Assembly (NCBI GenBank): GCA_037976565.1
Contig: CP137666.1
Coordinates: 54,773,271-54,837,270 of the forward strand
Origin: Mesocentrotus franciscanus
Taxonomy: Eukaryota; Echinodermata; Echinoidea; Camarodonta; Strongylocentrotidae
Direction of reading: 5' to 3'
DNA: 64,000 nucleotides
In this document: in pieces, positions 35,925 to 64,000 of the stretch
Numbering within the stretch: the first letter of the stretch is position 1
Layout of the letters: each line of letters starts with the position of its first letter
Position numbers and translations under genes: made by a program
Notes under the pieces: generated by a model
Told to the model about the DNA's origin: nothing
Database searches by the model: none
What the model saw: only the letters and a program-made list of their open reading frames with translations

Positions 35925-36841
35925 TCACAGAATTTGTATAAATATTTTCAAAGTAAAGATTTTACGCGAAAAATCGGACGGTTTGTGCCAATTAGGAACA
36001 TGCGTTGATGGGGACAAATTATTCGTCATAATAACACCCATATCTTTGTGATGAGAAACCTCTTGAAGGATCTTTCCGTTCATGGAATAACAGTACTGCA
36101 ATGCACCTCTAATTCTCAGTACCACACATTTTTCAATATTGAAATCTAACAGCCAGAGCTTGGACCATGCATGCCGCAAGTGCATTCAGATCATCTTGGA
36201 GAATATCACAATCATGTTTTGTCCTGATCCATCTATATACACTTTTGTGTCGTCAGCAAACATCTTAGCTGTAGAGCTGGTCACCATTTCCGGAATGTCA
36301 TTTACGTAAAACAGAAAAAGCGTCTTTCCAATTAAGATGACGTACACACCATTTCTAAGAACAACTCTCTGCCTGCGTCCTTCAAAAAAGCTCTCTATCC
36401 AATCCAATACTTGTCCATGTATTCCGAGTTGTTTCAATTTGTACAGAAGCAATCGATGTGGAACTGAGTCGAAAGCCTTTCGGAAATCGAGATATATAAT
36501 GTCTACTCCTTCCTTCTCATCAAAAGCCTTGGTCCAGTCGTAAAGACACTCCAGGAGTTGAGTAGTACACGAACATCCTTGTTGAAATCCATGCTGATAG
36601 CATGAAATTATAGAATTGATTGATGTATGTTCAGTTAACTTGTCACAAATAATTTTCTCCAAGATCCTCACTATTTGACTTGTAAGAGAGGCTGGTCTAT
36701 AATTGCTTGGCACTAGTCGAGATCCTTTCTTGAACAGGGGTGTGATGTTTGCATCTTTCCAATCTTGAGGTATTTGACCGGTCCGTAATGATTGCTTAAA
36801 TAGCCTACTCAGAGGCTTGTCAAAATCAAGAACGTTCTTTA
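35925..36841 (-). pseudogene. LINE A reverse transcriptase, C-terminal part (CR1/L2/Rex1-like, broken)
   Basis: The minus strand encodes a non-LTR reverse transcriptase: DWKDANITPLFKKGS, NYRPASLTS, HGFQQGCS, YLDFRKAFDSVPH (catalytic Asp), the FADDTK active site and, after a frame change near 36186, FNIEKCVVLRI. The expected PQGS motif between RQRVVLRNG and FLFYVND is missing, so there is an internal deletion as well as the frameshift. The N-terminal part is at 38228-38470, separated by a TTAA-flanked insertion. The element is dead. The family assignment rests on motif style only. Confidence 0.85.
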
Positions 36842-36842
36842 A

Positions 36843-38223
36843 AGGGCAATCCAACCCTTGTAATAAGTTGATTTGAATGAAAGCAGAAAAATAAGAGAAA
36901 CAGAATGGCAAAAATTTGAAATGAATCGGACCAATAGTAAGGAAGTTATGCATGTTTGAAATAAGAGATCACTAAGGGTGCGTTTATGCTCAATTTTGAA
37001 GGCAGAATGAGCGATTTGAAATGCTCATCGTAAACGCAGTTCCACGGTTTACTGTTTATGCTCCCTTCTCCAGGCCAATTCGGGCTCTGTAGGCTGCGCC
37101 TATCTGGATTTGCATGCTACGTTGACCCCGGGTGGACAGGTCAAGTTTTGGCGCGCTTCTTCGATTATATGCTTTGTAGGCACTGCACCGGCAGGAGCAT
37201 GCATTTATGCAGGCCAGGCGGCCACTGCATGTACCTGTATGCGATGTGCGTTAAAATAAAAGAAGAAATTAAATAATAAAAGTACACAAACAAGATAAAT
37301 AAAATTTGAAAAATAGAAGGAAAAAAAAATTCACAAAATATAAAAAAAAAAGATTATATATTGAAAATATATCATCTAACATAGAAATTATCTTTAAATT
37401 TTTATTTTTTCTGTTAGCACATTATATCTATTAACAACCACCTCCCCCTCCCTCGATCCCCCCATCCCGTGGATTTTCCACGGGTCCTGCTAATTGTAGA
37501 TTTTCACATGAACTGGAAACACCTTTATGATGACGTCATTTAAACGCGTTGTCAAATGATTTATGATTTAGTTTATGCTTCCCCAGATACCGTCTTTTTG
37601 GAGAAACGCCGATCCAAAACGCACCTTTTTGTGAGTTTATGATTGCCGTTTATCGAAAATGAGAAAGGAGGCAACCGTGTTTTGAACTAATCGCGTAACA
37701 AAAGCCTCATTATGGCCTGAAAAAAGTTGAGCATAAATGTACCCTAAGTCTATGCGAATCTCAAATTGGTAGTTCGGTCAGTGGATTTTGACGTAGGACG
37801 TGGATAACTCTGCCATTGGCCGTGTACAAAAATATAATTAATTTTCTGTTTTTCTCGTAAGTTCCTTCTTACTTAAATAGAGCACTACTCAATATATATT
37901 ACTGTATAGATAGCATATTATTATAGGTCCTCTAAAAAGAATAGACCTTCCTAAAAAAGCCATGAATTTTAGAAAAAATTTAGATTTTAGTCATTTTTAA
38001 GTTGGAACAGATGCGAAAGTAGTCCGGCACTACATCACATTGACATAACCGCTTCAGCCAATTTGAAGTGTCTATACGTATAGTGATTACAACTTTTTTT
38101 AAATCCTAACTTTCTTATTTTTAGTCAGATTTAATTGAAACTTTCATCAGTTTGACGGTTTCTCCTATTTTTCTGCTTTCTTTTTTAATAGAGTATAGTT
38201 GTCTATTTGGGTTGGATTTCCCT
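36843..38223. mobile_element. 1.38-kb TTAA-flanked element inserted in LINE A
   Basis: TTAA at 36839-36842 and 38224-38227 encloses ends AGGGCAATCCAACCC and GGGTTGGATTTCCCT, inverse copies with one difference. Longer arm similarity includes GAAAGCAGAAAAATA on the left and its inverse on the right. Reading the LINE across the two flanks with a single TTAA restores an uninterrupted RT frame, which confirms both edges. It carries a further insertion at 36975-37745 and codes for nothing recognisable. The arm words resemble the element at 46121-53866. Confidence 0.8.
36975..37745. mobile_element. Element nested in the TTAA-flanked insertion
   Basis: The ends AGGGTGCGTTTATGCTCAA and TTGAGCATAAATGTACCCT are inverse copies with few mismatches. 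The target duplication is not clear. Inside, GGATTTTCCACGGGTCCTGC at 37473-37492 is the inverse of the left edge of the repeat at 31172. Confidence 0.6.
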
Positions 38224-38227
38224 TTAA

Positions 38228-38748
38228 GACATTGACATGTATCCTGTCGGGACCACATGATTTATTCAAGTGGAGTTTGTACAGTTTTTCACGAACAGTA
38301 TTCACAGAGAATTCAATGTCATAGATAGGATTTATGTCAGAGGTTTTCAGAATCTGAACAGAAGGAAGCTGCTGATCAACTGCTTCAGTCTTCAATACAG
38401 TCACAAAAAAGTCATTTAGAATTTCTGCCTTATTTTGATCATCTGTTATCTTAATACCATCATGCTCCAAAACCTCAACACTTGCTGATCAGATCGTGAA
38501 AAATGTCACGCATAATTATAGAGTTTCTTGGGTACTGACTTGATCTGGTCAATCAAAAACGTCTCATAATCCATTTTCGCTTCACGCATTACTTGATCAG
38601 TATGAGACTTTAGATGGTCATATTGTTCCTGGTGAGCTTGAAGACTAGTTTTTCTAGCTTTCACAGCTGCTGCCCTCTTCGCTTTCTTGGCTCGTTTCAC
38701 CGACCTGTATCCCATCCATGGTGGCTTATGACGTTGTCCTGATTTCAC
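38228..38748 (-). pseudogene. LINE A, RT N-terminal part and linker
   Basis: The minus strand shows LNDFFVTVLKTE and KLHLNKSCGPDRIHVNV, the entry to a non-LTR RT domain, preceded in another frame by a basic linker (PPWMGYRSVKRAKKAKR) typical of the region between endonuclease and RT. It is separated from the rest of the RT by the TTAA-flanked insertion and from the linker by a stop near 38471. Confidence 0.75.
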
Positions 38749-38788
38749 CAGCTTGGTTAGAATAAATTTCTCTATCCATTCTTGATAC

Positions 38789-39229
38789 TTATAAGTTTAA
38801 AAATCTCCCATATTTCATCAACGTTACTTGAAGAGAATTTCCCAGTCCGTAGCCAGAACCTCTGCTGCAAAAGATGCATAATCGATCTCCCTTTGGGTAT
38901 AAGTAGATTTTACGTTCTTGCAATGCAATATGTGGCACAGGTATTCTCAATTCCAAAAGTACACTGTTATGGTCACTAGTTCCTAGTTTGTCTCCAATTT
39001 TGACTGAATGTACAATATCTGGATTTCCTGTGAGAGCCAAGTCGAGAATGAATTGTCTCCTCTGAACTCCTCTGTACGTAGGTAATTCTTTAACTAGCTG
39101 AAACAGCATGTTGTCTTCAGTACAAGCTAAGAATTGATTTGATAAAGTTGTGTGCATGGGCTTCATTGCTGTTCCAATCAATGTCTCTGGAGTTAAAATC
39201 TCCAACAATAACAACATTATCTGTATCAA
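38789..39229 (-). pseudogene. LINE A endonuclease domain (partial)
   Basis: The C-terminal half of an APE-type endonuclease is visible in the minus strand: NQFLACTEDNMLFQLVKE, ILDLALTGNPDIV and the catalytic LGTSDHNSVLLE. The N-terminal half is frameshifted or lost; LLLLEILTPETLIGT partly fits a GDFN region in the wrong frame. It lies upstream of the RT in the same orientation. A second copy is at 62493-62940. Confidence 0.75.
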
Positions 39230-39529
39230 TGCTGTTTACTTTTTACTTTTTCAGCCATATCTATCCACTGCAGAATGAAGGCCTCAGCATGCTGTCTCCA
39301 AATGACTCTGTTCAGTGCCTGTTGGTACCAATTAATTAACCTTTCCCCAGTACTGTTGCAGCTCATCTCTCCATCTTTTTCTTTAGCGTCCCCTAGCTGT
39401 TACGTTTTCCCTCATATGGTGTCCATGCAGTGAGTGATTGCTGCACTCCAGCGATTATCATTCCTTCATTATCCTTCTTTTTATTTCGTTATCTTGGTTT
39501 TTGTCTTGTAGATCGAGAGAAGCGCTGTC

Positions 39530-40782
39530 CTAGATATACTCCTCTACTTGCTCCATTTTGGTACCATTCACTTGGATTTGTTTTGGGACTTTGACTGATC
39601 CTACCATGACTTTAGTCTTCTTCATGTTCATATTGAGACCTGTTACGGGTAGTCGGCTTGCATTGTCCAGTTCTTGCAGCATTATTTCGAGGTCGTTTAA
39701 GTTGTCAGACATGATGACAATATCGTCTGCAAATCTTAAATGGCTCATTTTTCCCCGTTTATGTTGATTCCCTTTGATGACCAGTCTAATGTTCTGAAGA
39801 TGCTCTCTAGGCAAGCAGTAAAGAATTTTGGTGAGCCGATGTCTTATCCCTGTTGAACTCCCTTTCTTATCATGATTTTGTTGCTGTCCTTGTGCATTTT
39901 GACAGTGTTGTAGCAGTCTGAATAGATATCTTTAAGGATATTGATGTATGCATTGTTGATTCCTTGGTCTTGGAGTGCCTTCAGTACTGCATAGGTTTCG
40001 ACAGAGTCGAATGCCTTTTCGTAGTCTACAAATGCTACGCATAGAGGGATGTTGAATTCTTGGCATTTTTCTTTCAGTTGATTTATGGTGTGGATGTGAT
40101 CCATAGTTGAGAAACCCATTCTGAAGCCTGCCTGCTCTCTTGGTTGGTTGTTATCAAGGATTTTCTCTAGCCGGTTAGTGATGATTTTCGTATACAGCTT
40201 ATACAGGTTTGAGAGGAGGCTGATGGGTCTGTGGTTCTTTAGATCTCGCTTGTCCCCCTTTTTGTGCAGAATTATCATTGTCGCTTCTTTCCATTGATGC
40301 GTTACCCTCCCCGTTTGCATACATGCAGTGTAAAATTTGGCTAGTTCGTTGGTTATTGTGTCACCTCCCTCCTTGGTTGTGTCTATGAGTATGTTGTCTG
40401 GGCCTGGTGATTTCCCTCTCTTCATTTGATTTATTGCATGTTGAACCTCCCAATCAGTTACAATTGGGATATCTTCTTGTGGTTCTCCTGGATCTTCTGT
40501 CTCTTTGTTGCTGTTGTATAGCTGTTCATAGAATTCTTCAATTCTTTTAAGTATCTGGTCCTGATTTATGATTTCTTGTCCATTGCTGTGGAGGAGGCTT
40601 GTGATTTTCTGTTTTCCATGTGCTAGTTTCTTGAAAGTTTTCTTCAAGCTCTTGTTTTCCTCAATTGTGGATTTGATCATTGTTGTGTTGTAACTACGGA
40701 TGTATTCACGTAGCTTTTTACTTACTGTTTTGCAGGTTTCTACGTATTCAACATTTTGGATGCCTATGCCTTCTGCTTTCAT
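39530..40782 (-). pseudogene. RTE-like LINE reverse transcriptase (broken)
   Basis: The minus strand gives MKRGKSPGPDNI, HQWKEATMIILHKKGDK, NHRPISLLSNLYKLYTKII, REQAGFRMGFSTMDHI and FVDYEKAFDSVETYAV (catalytic Asp). A stop follows at about 39844, where QGD would be expected. A second frame then gives MSHLRFADDIVIMSDN (active site) and VPKQIQVNG. This motif set fits the RTE clade. The 3' end is lost near 39385 against LINE A. The frame break just before the second catalytic block makes it inactive. Confidence 0.85.
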
Positions 40783-40884
40783 GTTCCTCCTTTTTTCCCT
40801 GCGATTTTTATGGCGATTTCTTGGGTTTTTTCCACTAGCAGATCAGTCCATGTTTCAAGAGATCTGTTTCCTTCTTCGTCTGTG

Positions 40885-41100
40885 CATTAATTATAGGAAA
40901 GTTGCTGCATACCAGTATGCCGCAGGAACAGTCTGCGGCAGATCTGCGGCAGAATGATACTTTGCTCCAAACTTGCCGCATACCAGTATGCCACAGGAAC
41001 AGTCTGCGGCAGATCTGCCACAGAAAAGTGGGAAATCATACAGTCTGCGGCAAGGCTATAGGCGGCCATTTTGGAGAACCATGCAACCTACAGAGTATAT
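40885..41100. repeat. Palindrome-rich duplicated ~72-bp unit inserted in the RTE element
   Basis: Two units contain GCATACCAGTATGCC (a self-complementary core), AGGAACAGTCTGCGGCAGAT and CTGC(G/C)(G/A)CAGA. They interrupt the RTE element between its endonuclease and RT. CAGTCTGCGGCA recurs a third time at 41040. No target duplication was determined. Confidence 0.6.
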
Positions 41101-41109
41101 CAACTCCAG

Positions 41110-41600
41110 TTGAAATTCTGTTCTCTTCTCTTTTAGTTTCTCTAGGTTGATGCTACTTTGTTTTGGTTTAGGAGTTTTTGCCTGTCTAGTCGGGTGTTGA
41201 TTTTCATCTTGCCCAATACCATCCTGTGGTCACTTCCCACGTTCACCTTGCTGATTGTTTTCACGTCTTGGATGATGTGCGGGTTATCAGTTAGTATGAA
41301 GTCAATTTCATTCTTTGTGTTGCCGTCTGGGCTTTTCCATGTCCATTTCCTGGATGCTCCTTTCTTGAAGAAAGTGTTCATTATTTTCATTTTGTTGCTA
41401 ATGGCAAATTCAAGGAGTCGGTCACCCCTGTCGTTTCTTTGCCCACTTCCGAAGGGGCCAATTGTACTCTCTTCTCCTTCCTCTCTTTTCCTGACCTTGG
41501 CATTAAAGTCACCCATGACTATTGTAAACTGTGTTTTACTGTGTTGTATTCACTTCTGTTATTTCCTCATAGAGTTTCTCTACCTCTTCATCGTCGTGTG
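41110..41600 (-). pseudogene. RTE-like LINE endonuclease domain
   Basis: The minus strand has MGDFNAKVRK, RLLEFAISNKMKIMNTFF, RKWTWKSPDGNTKNEIDFIL and GSDHRMVLGKM, in the order of an APE-type endonuclease. The start of the domain is missing or frameshifted beyond about 41517. It is part of the same element as 39530-40782 and has the same orientation. Confidence 0.85.
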
Positions 41601-41817
41601 TTGAAGTTTGAGCATATAGACTTGGATAATTTTGATTTTGTATCTCTTATTGATTTTTATTGATGTCCTTGCTTTTTATGAATGTGTTATTCACTGTTGA
41701 ATAAAAGAACTGAACTGAAAATTTGCAAGACTAAGTTTTAATAGGATAGCATGATTTTCAGGTTCATGTGAAGAATAACTATTTTTCCCCCTTTTTTTTT
41801 TCTTCTTCTCCAATCAG

Positions 41818-58633
<16,816 letters not shown>

Positions 58634-58741
58634 TATATCATCATCGTCGTCGTCGTCGTCGTCATCATCATTATCATCACTATCATCATCACCACCGTCA
58701 TGTCTGTATGCTATGTGTGTACAAGAGCGAGAGACAAGGAA

Positions 58742-58747
58742 AATAAA
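58742..58747 (+). promoter_or_regulatory. Poly(A) signal AATAAA of the glycosyltransferase gene
   Basis: Located 109 bases after the stop codon, at the same relative place as in the left copy. Confidence 0.55.
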
Positions 58748-61226
58748 AGTATGTCCTATATATTTGATTCAGTGAAGCATTGTGAAAGTAACGAAAGGTG
58801 TGCTATGGGTACAAATTATGGATAGAGCTATAGTTGATTGATTTTATTTGACAAAATTGATGAGAGTTAAAGAAATTAAATATTTTGATTTTTGATTTTT
58901 TAAATTTTTATACGACAGCTGGAATATTTGGTTGTTGATTTGAGAATATTATGTTTGTAGGTTATAGTATTTTTTATGCCTTTCCTAATATTTTTCTATT
59001 TCTGTATTTTATATATTGACCAGTTTGTTTACTGGAAATCTTCCTTGGAAATACCTATTACAAGATCCTCGCGTAACAAAGACCATGAGACTACACAAAA
59101 ATATGAGTAGTACATGTATCTTAAATTCAATTCAATTCAATAAAGGTTTATTCAAACATGTTTTGCAGTACAAAGACTGAATTATACATGTTATACAAAA
59201 ATTAAAATACATTGTAAATACAAATTGCAATTGTGAATAAAACATTGAATTAAATACCAAATTACATAAAATACTTTACATTGATAAAATTGTAGTTAAT
59301 GAATAGAAACATAGAGAAAAAAGCAGTAACTTGATAGCAACACCATACACATTTGGAACAGGTCAGAGTATTAGAAAAATGATAGATGATTATTACAAGC
59401 TTTGATTCTTATGATGATTATTGAGTATACGTGTGAGATTAGGAAGGGCACTATTTTGGAATCTCTTAGTTCTGCACGTAAATTCTTGATATTTTTTTTG
59501 TCATAACAATATCAGGACAGGATTGGAGAATATCTTACTTATACAAAACTACATTTAGATTTCCCTGTACAGTGAAATCTGCTTTAGTGACCACCTGTCT
59601 ATAAAGACCACATTTACTATTTCACTTGAATAGTGTATCTCATTGAAGCATGTACTAAAGTAGCCTGTGCTTATTAAAAGACCACTTGCATATAAAAACC
59701 ACTTTCCTAGTCTCTCTTAAGTGGTCTTTATATTCAGGTTTCACTGTCTTTTTCAATTGTGTTCCACCTTTGAGGTGTGAAGGAATCATATTCTATGGAT
59801 GCTTAGCAGGAAAATTGAATTTGATATCGAGGGAATGAAGCAACCCTTCCGTTCCATTGCAGTGTATATATGAAGATTTTACTCTGTTTTTACAGCACTG
59901 GCTGCTTGAATTTAGTAGAAACATGATAAAAAATTGTTTAGTGTGTGCATGAACATATTAAAGTCACTATGTCTTACCATTACAACAGAAGTATTACAAA
60001 TCATTTTTAGAAAAATACATATTTTACTTACTTTGTCAATAAGAGTACTTCTTTAAAAATTATGTTTCATAATCTGAATACGGTTGGTATTTTAGGTTTA
60101 ATCAAGAAAATAGAATCTTGGAAATAACAAATGTATTGTTTAATTAGAGATAATATGTAAGATATTTAGATTTGCAAGCTCTCAGAAAATGTGTGAGTTA
60201 CAATCTCTTTACATTCCTGTACTGTAAAGGCAGTGGTTTTGTGTGACAAATTAATCAAGTCATGTGACACAAGAAAGTTATCAGGTTTTTTAATTAGTGC
60301 TGCATGAGATTTTGCTCATATGTACTTTATCTAATACACATGTTCAACTTTGCACTTGCCAAATATATCATGAAAATGCACAACAAAAAGAACACAAATA
60401 TTTCCTGCTTTTACAGTATACAGAATCCCACCTTGATCTTGTAACACATGTAGTGTATAATTATATAGTCCGATTCGGTTGCCATGGTTTCTGGGACCAC
60501 TAGTCCTTTTTCCATCCTAGCTGGGGCTATTCAGAGAGGTGCATGGCCGTCCCTGAATTAAAGCAGGAATATTTTAACTATTATTTAGCATTCTTGATGG
60601 TCCCCAGTAAGGGTGGCTGACAATGAGGGCACACTTCCATGTTCAGCTTTCGAATTGGTGTAGAGAAAGTATATTGCTTTGATTACTATGAAATATTAAC
60701 ATTATTTTCATGCCCTACGATGCTATGCTTGTGCCTGCTAATTTTAGATATCAAATAGTCTCATCAATTGAATAAAGAAGTCTAGAATAAAAATTACTTT
60801 GAAAGATTATATGCCATCGTGTTGATTGTCAAAATGTTGAGAGATGAACAGATAAAAGGAGAGATAGTCATGATAAAGAGTTATCTCTTTTATATTGTCC
60901 GCTGAGAGCTAGAAAGGCATTCAATTTAATCCTGTCATGTACATGTAGAGCGAGGTACTGTAGCTTTATAAATAGCGGAATGTAGCGGCTTGAAAAGACA
61001 TGGCCGAAACCCAAAACATGTCATTGTGGAAAATCATGATTTTATGGCATAGAGGAAGAACCATATCATGAAGACATGGAACTAATTAAATAATTCTACA
61101 ACTTTTATGATAAGGCTAAATAATGTCCTACGATATGTCGAATTACGAGTTTTAACTACCAACATCAACAATTATGCATTTTCTATTCTGGATTCAGTTT
61201 AGCCGGACATTACATTTTCTATTACC
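58748..61226. other. Downstream flank with MITE and dispersed repeat
   Basis: Matches 2282-4794. It holds the AATTCAATTC repeat near 59126 and the TACAGTGAAA MITE at 59568-59747. No other gene is visible. Confidence 0.6.
59568..59747. mobile_element. TACAGTGAAA-ended MITE, right copy
   Basis: Same ends and inner boxes as at 3101-3280. Confidence 0.6.
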
Positions 61227-61230
61227 TTAA

Positions 61231-61410
61231 AGTATACCACTCACCCAAAACCAAATTTTGTTCTGTTTCTCAGTGATTGCATGTCTTAATACTGCATTTG
61301 AAATAAGAGATTCATATAATACTTCAGTAAAGAATATTTTGCAAGTTTAAATGACTCTGAGTCAAGATTAAAGCGACTTGTGAATAGACTACTCAACGCA
61401 CCTGTATGGC
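61231..61410. mobile_element. TTAA-flanked MITE (family A), truncated
   Basis: TTAA at 61227-61230 and the left half match 4799-4981. The right half is replaced by the ~147-bp array at CCTGTATGGCCC, where the duplication similarity stops. Confidence 0.7.
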
Positions 61411-61969
61411 CCATTATGTATGCAGACTTAGCTCGTGATCGGTTATCCATTAACCGATTGATGGATTACCGCCAAATTAGGTTCATGTATGTATCTTGCA
61501 GAGCTAATGATTTTGTTAGATTTTGGGGTCACGAGGTTCAAGGTCAAAGGTCACAGGGCTCATTATGTATGCAAAAATAGCTTGTGATCGCGTTATCTCA
61601 AGAACCGATTGATGGATTACCGCCAAACTTGGGTCTTGTATGTATCTTGCAGAGCTAATGAACTGATTAGATTTTGGGGTCACCTTCAAAGGTCACTTGA
61701 AGGTCATATGGGCTCATTATGTATGCAAAAATAGCTTGTGATCACTTTCATCTCAAGAACCGATTGATGGATTACCGCCAAACTTTCATGTATGTATCTT
61801 GCAGAGCTAATGAACTGATTAGATTTTGGGGTCACGAGGTCAAAGGTCACAGGGCTCATTATGTATCAAAAATAGCTCGTGATCACTTTATCTTTATCTC
61901 AAGAACCAATTGATGGATTACGGCCAATCTTGGGTCATGTATGTATCTTGCAGAGTCAATGAACTGATT
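61411..61969. repeat. Tandem ~147-bp array, DR1-containing, cut by the gap
   Basis: About four degenerate units of the array at 28113-28870. Perfect AGGTCAAAGGTCA is at 61541-61553 and 61837-61849. Other units are rearranged, for example CACCTTCAAAGGTCACTTGA. Confidence 0.88.
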
Positions 61970-62469
61970 NNNNNNNNNNNNNNNNNNNNNNNNNNNNNNN
62001 NNNNNNNNNNNNNNNNNNNNNNNNNNNNNNNNNNNNNNNNNNNNNNNNNNNNNNNNNNNNNNNNNNNNNNNNNNNNNNNNNNNNNNNNNNNNNNNNNNNN
62101 NNNNNNNNNNNNNNNNNNNNNNNNNNNNNNNNNNNNNNNNNNNNNNNNNNNNNNNNNNNNNNNNNNNNNNNNNNNNNNNNNNNNNNNNNNNNNNNNNNNN
62201 NNNNNNNNNNNNNNNNNNNNNNNNNNNNNNNNNNNNNNNNNNNNNNNNNNNNNNNNNNNNNNNNNNNNNNNNNNNNNNNNNNNNNNNNNNNNNNNNNNNN
62301 NNNNNNNNNNNNNNNNNNNNNNNNNNNNNNNNNNNNNNNNNNNNNNNNNNNNNNNNNNNNNNNNNNNNNNNNNNNNNNNNNNNNNNNNNNNNNNNNNNNN
62401 NNNNNNNNNNNNNNNNNNNNNNNNNNNNNNNNNNNNNNNNNNNNNNNNNNNNNNNNNNNNNNNNNNNNN
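61970..62469. other. Assembly gap, 500 N
   Basis: Exactly 500 unknown bases, a usual placeholder length. Sequence on the two sides is not physically proven to be adjacent. Confidence 0.99.
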
Positions 62470-62492
62470 ATTTCTCTATCCATTCTTGATAC

Positions 62493-62940
62493 TTATAAGT
62501 TTAAAAATCTCCCATATTTCATCAACGTTACTTGAAGAGAATTTCCCAGTCCGTAGCCAGAACCTCTGCTGCAAAAGATGCATAATCGATCTCCCTTTGG
62601 GTATAAGTAGATTTTACGTTCTTGCAATGCAATATGTGGCACAGGTATTCTCAATTCCAAAAGTACACTGTTATGGTCACTAGTTCCTAGTTTGTCTCCA
62701 ATTTTGACTGAATGTACAATATCTGGATTTCCTGTGAGAGCCAAGTCGAGAATGAATTGTCTCCTCTGAACTCCTCTGTACGTAGGTAATTCTTTAACTA
62801 GCTGAAACAGCATGTTGTCTTCAGTACAAGCTAAAATTGATTTGATAAAGTTGTGTGCATGGGCTTCATTGCTGTTCCAATCAATGTCTCTGGAGTTAAA
62901 ATCTCCAACAATAACAACATTATCTGTATCAATGCTGTTT
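62493..62940 (-). pseudogene. LINE A endonuclease, second copy
   Basis: Shows ILDLALTGNPDIV and LGTSDHNSVLLE as at 38789-39229. A small deletion near 62834 shifts the frame relative to the other copy. Confidence 0.75.
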
Positions 62941-63229
62941 ACTTTTTACTTTTCAGCCATATCTATCCACTGCAGAATGAAGGCCTCAGCATGCTGTCTC
63001 CAAATGACTCTGTTCAGTGCCTGTTGGTACCAATTAATTAACCTTTCCCCAGTACTGTTGCAGCTCATCTCTCCATCTTTTTCTTTAGCGTCCCCTAGCT
63101 GTTACGTTTTCCCTCATATGGTGTCCATGCAGTGAGTGATTGCTGCACTCCAGCGATTATCATTCCTTCATTATCCTTCTTTTTATTTCGTTATCTTGGT
63201 TTTGTCTTGTAGATCGAGAGAGCGCTGTC

Positions 63230-64000
63230 CTAGATATACTCCTCTACTTGCTCCATTTTGGTACCATTCACTTGGATTTGTTTTGGGACTTTGACTGATC
63301 CTACCATGACTTTAGTCTTCTTCATGTTCATATTGAGACCTGTTACGGGTAGTCGGCTTGCATTGTCCAGTTCTTGCAGCATTATTTCGAGGTCGTTTAA
63401 GTTGTCAGACATGATGACAATATCGTCTGCAAATCTTAAATGGCTCATTTTTTCCCCGTTTATGTTGATTCCCTTTGATGACCAGTCTAATGTTCTGAAG
63501 ATGCTCTCTAGGCAAGCAGTAAAGAATTTTGGTGAGCCGATGTCTTATCCCTGTTGAACTCCCTTTCTTATCATGATTTTGTTGCTGTCCTTGTGCATTT
63601 TGACAGTGTTGTAGCAGTCTGAATAGATATCTTTAAGGATATTGATGTATGCATTGTTGATTCCTTGGTCTTGGAGTGCCTTCAGTACTGCATAGGTTTC
63701 GACAGAGTCGAATGCCTTTTCGTAGTCTACAAATGCTACGCATAGAGGGATGTTGAATTCTTGGCATTTTTCTTTCAGTTGATTTATGGTGTGGATGTGA
63801 TCCATAGTTGAGAAACCCATTCTGAAGCCTGCCTGCTCTCTTGGTTGGTTGTTATCAAGGATTTTCTCTAGCCGGTTAGTGATGATTTTCGTATACAGCT
63901 TATACAGGTTTGAGAGGAGGCTGATGGGTCTGTGGTTCTTTAGATCTCGCTTGTCCCCCTTTTTGTGCAGAATTATCATTGTCGCTTCTTTCCATTGATG
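63230..64000 (-). pseudogene. RTE-like reverse transcriptase, second copy (cut by window end)
   Basis: Contains MSHLRFADDIVIMSDN and FVDYEKAFDSVETYAV in the same two frames as 39530-40782, with the same stop at the QGD position near 63545. It continues beyond the window. Confidence 0.8.

Larger units (their letters stand above)
62470..64000. repeat. Second copy of the LINE A/RTE block 38765-40299
   Basis: Nearly identical to 38765-40299, including the same junction between LINE A and the truncated RTE element. The shared junction means both copies come from one locus and not from separate insertions. Confidence 0.93.

Noticed and set aside
61910..62683. Open frame of 257 residues across the gap
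   Set aside because: Most of it is 500 N, so the frame has no meaning.

Overview
The window looks like repeat-rich nuclear DNA of a marine invertebrate, probably a deuterostome and perhaps an echinoderm. It has one intron-rich gene with GT/AG introns, long AT-rich intergenic DNA, CR1-like and RTE-like LINEs, a Ty3/gypsy-type LTR element with a tRNA-Leu primer site, many short inverted-repeat elements and a 500-N scaffold gap. The organism is inferred from the style of these repeats. Nothing in the sequence names it.

Only one cellular gene is well supported. It lies on the + strand in 11 recognised exons from 41818 to 58633. It encodes an N-terminally anchored protein of about 521 residues that fuses two glycosyltransferase domains. 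The first is a DUF2064/TIGR04282-type nucleotide-sugar transferase, and the second is a GT2/TIGR04283-type transferase. In bacteria these are usually separate proteins, named after arsenosugar biosynthesis. Exon phases agree at every junction except around exon 7, which reads as if one base is missing near 54077-54080.

The last exon is present twice, at 2063-2167 and 58529-58633. Positions 1-4981 and 56445-61410 are near-identical copies. After the right copy come a piece of the tandem array also seen at 28.1-28.9 kb, the N gap, and a second copy (62470-64000) of the LINE/RTE block at 38765-40299. The right end therefore repeats the left part of the window in the same order. This is either a real tandem duplication, with another gene copy upstream of the window, or unmerged haplotypes in the assembly.

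Layout: 1-5 kb is the duplicated last exon, including a hAT-like element with zinc-finger fragments. The stretch from 5 to 19 kb is intergenic with MITEs, two mirror-image 15-bp minisatellites and a 76-bp satellite. From 19.7 to 30.2 kb is a large region bounded by inverted repeats, holding polypurine blocks and a ~147-bp array with perfect DR1 nuclear-receptor half-site pairs. At 30.3 kb is a near-perfect 196-bp palindrome with 9-bp target duplications. From 31 to 35 kb is a long direct repeat. From 35.9 to 41.7 kb are two broken LINEs. From 41.8 to 58.6 kb is the gene; its intron 6 holds four nested layers (intron, TTAA-flanked inverted-repeat element, LTR retroelement, foldback minisatellite element). 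From 58.6 to 64 kb is the rest of the duplication. No tRNA, rRNA, CRISPR array or prokaryotic operon was seen.
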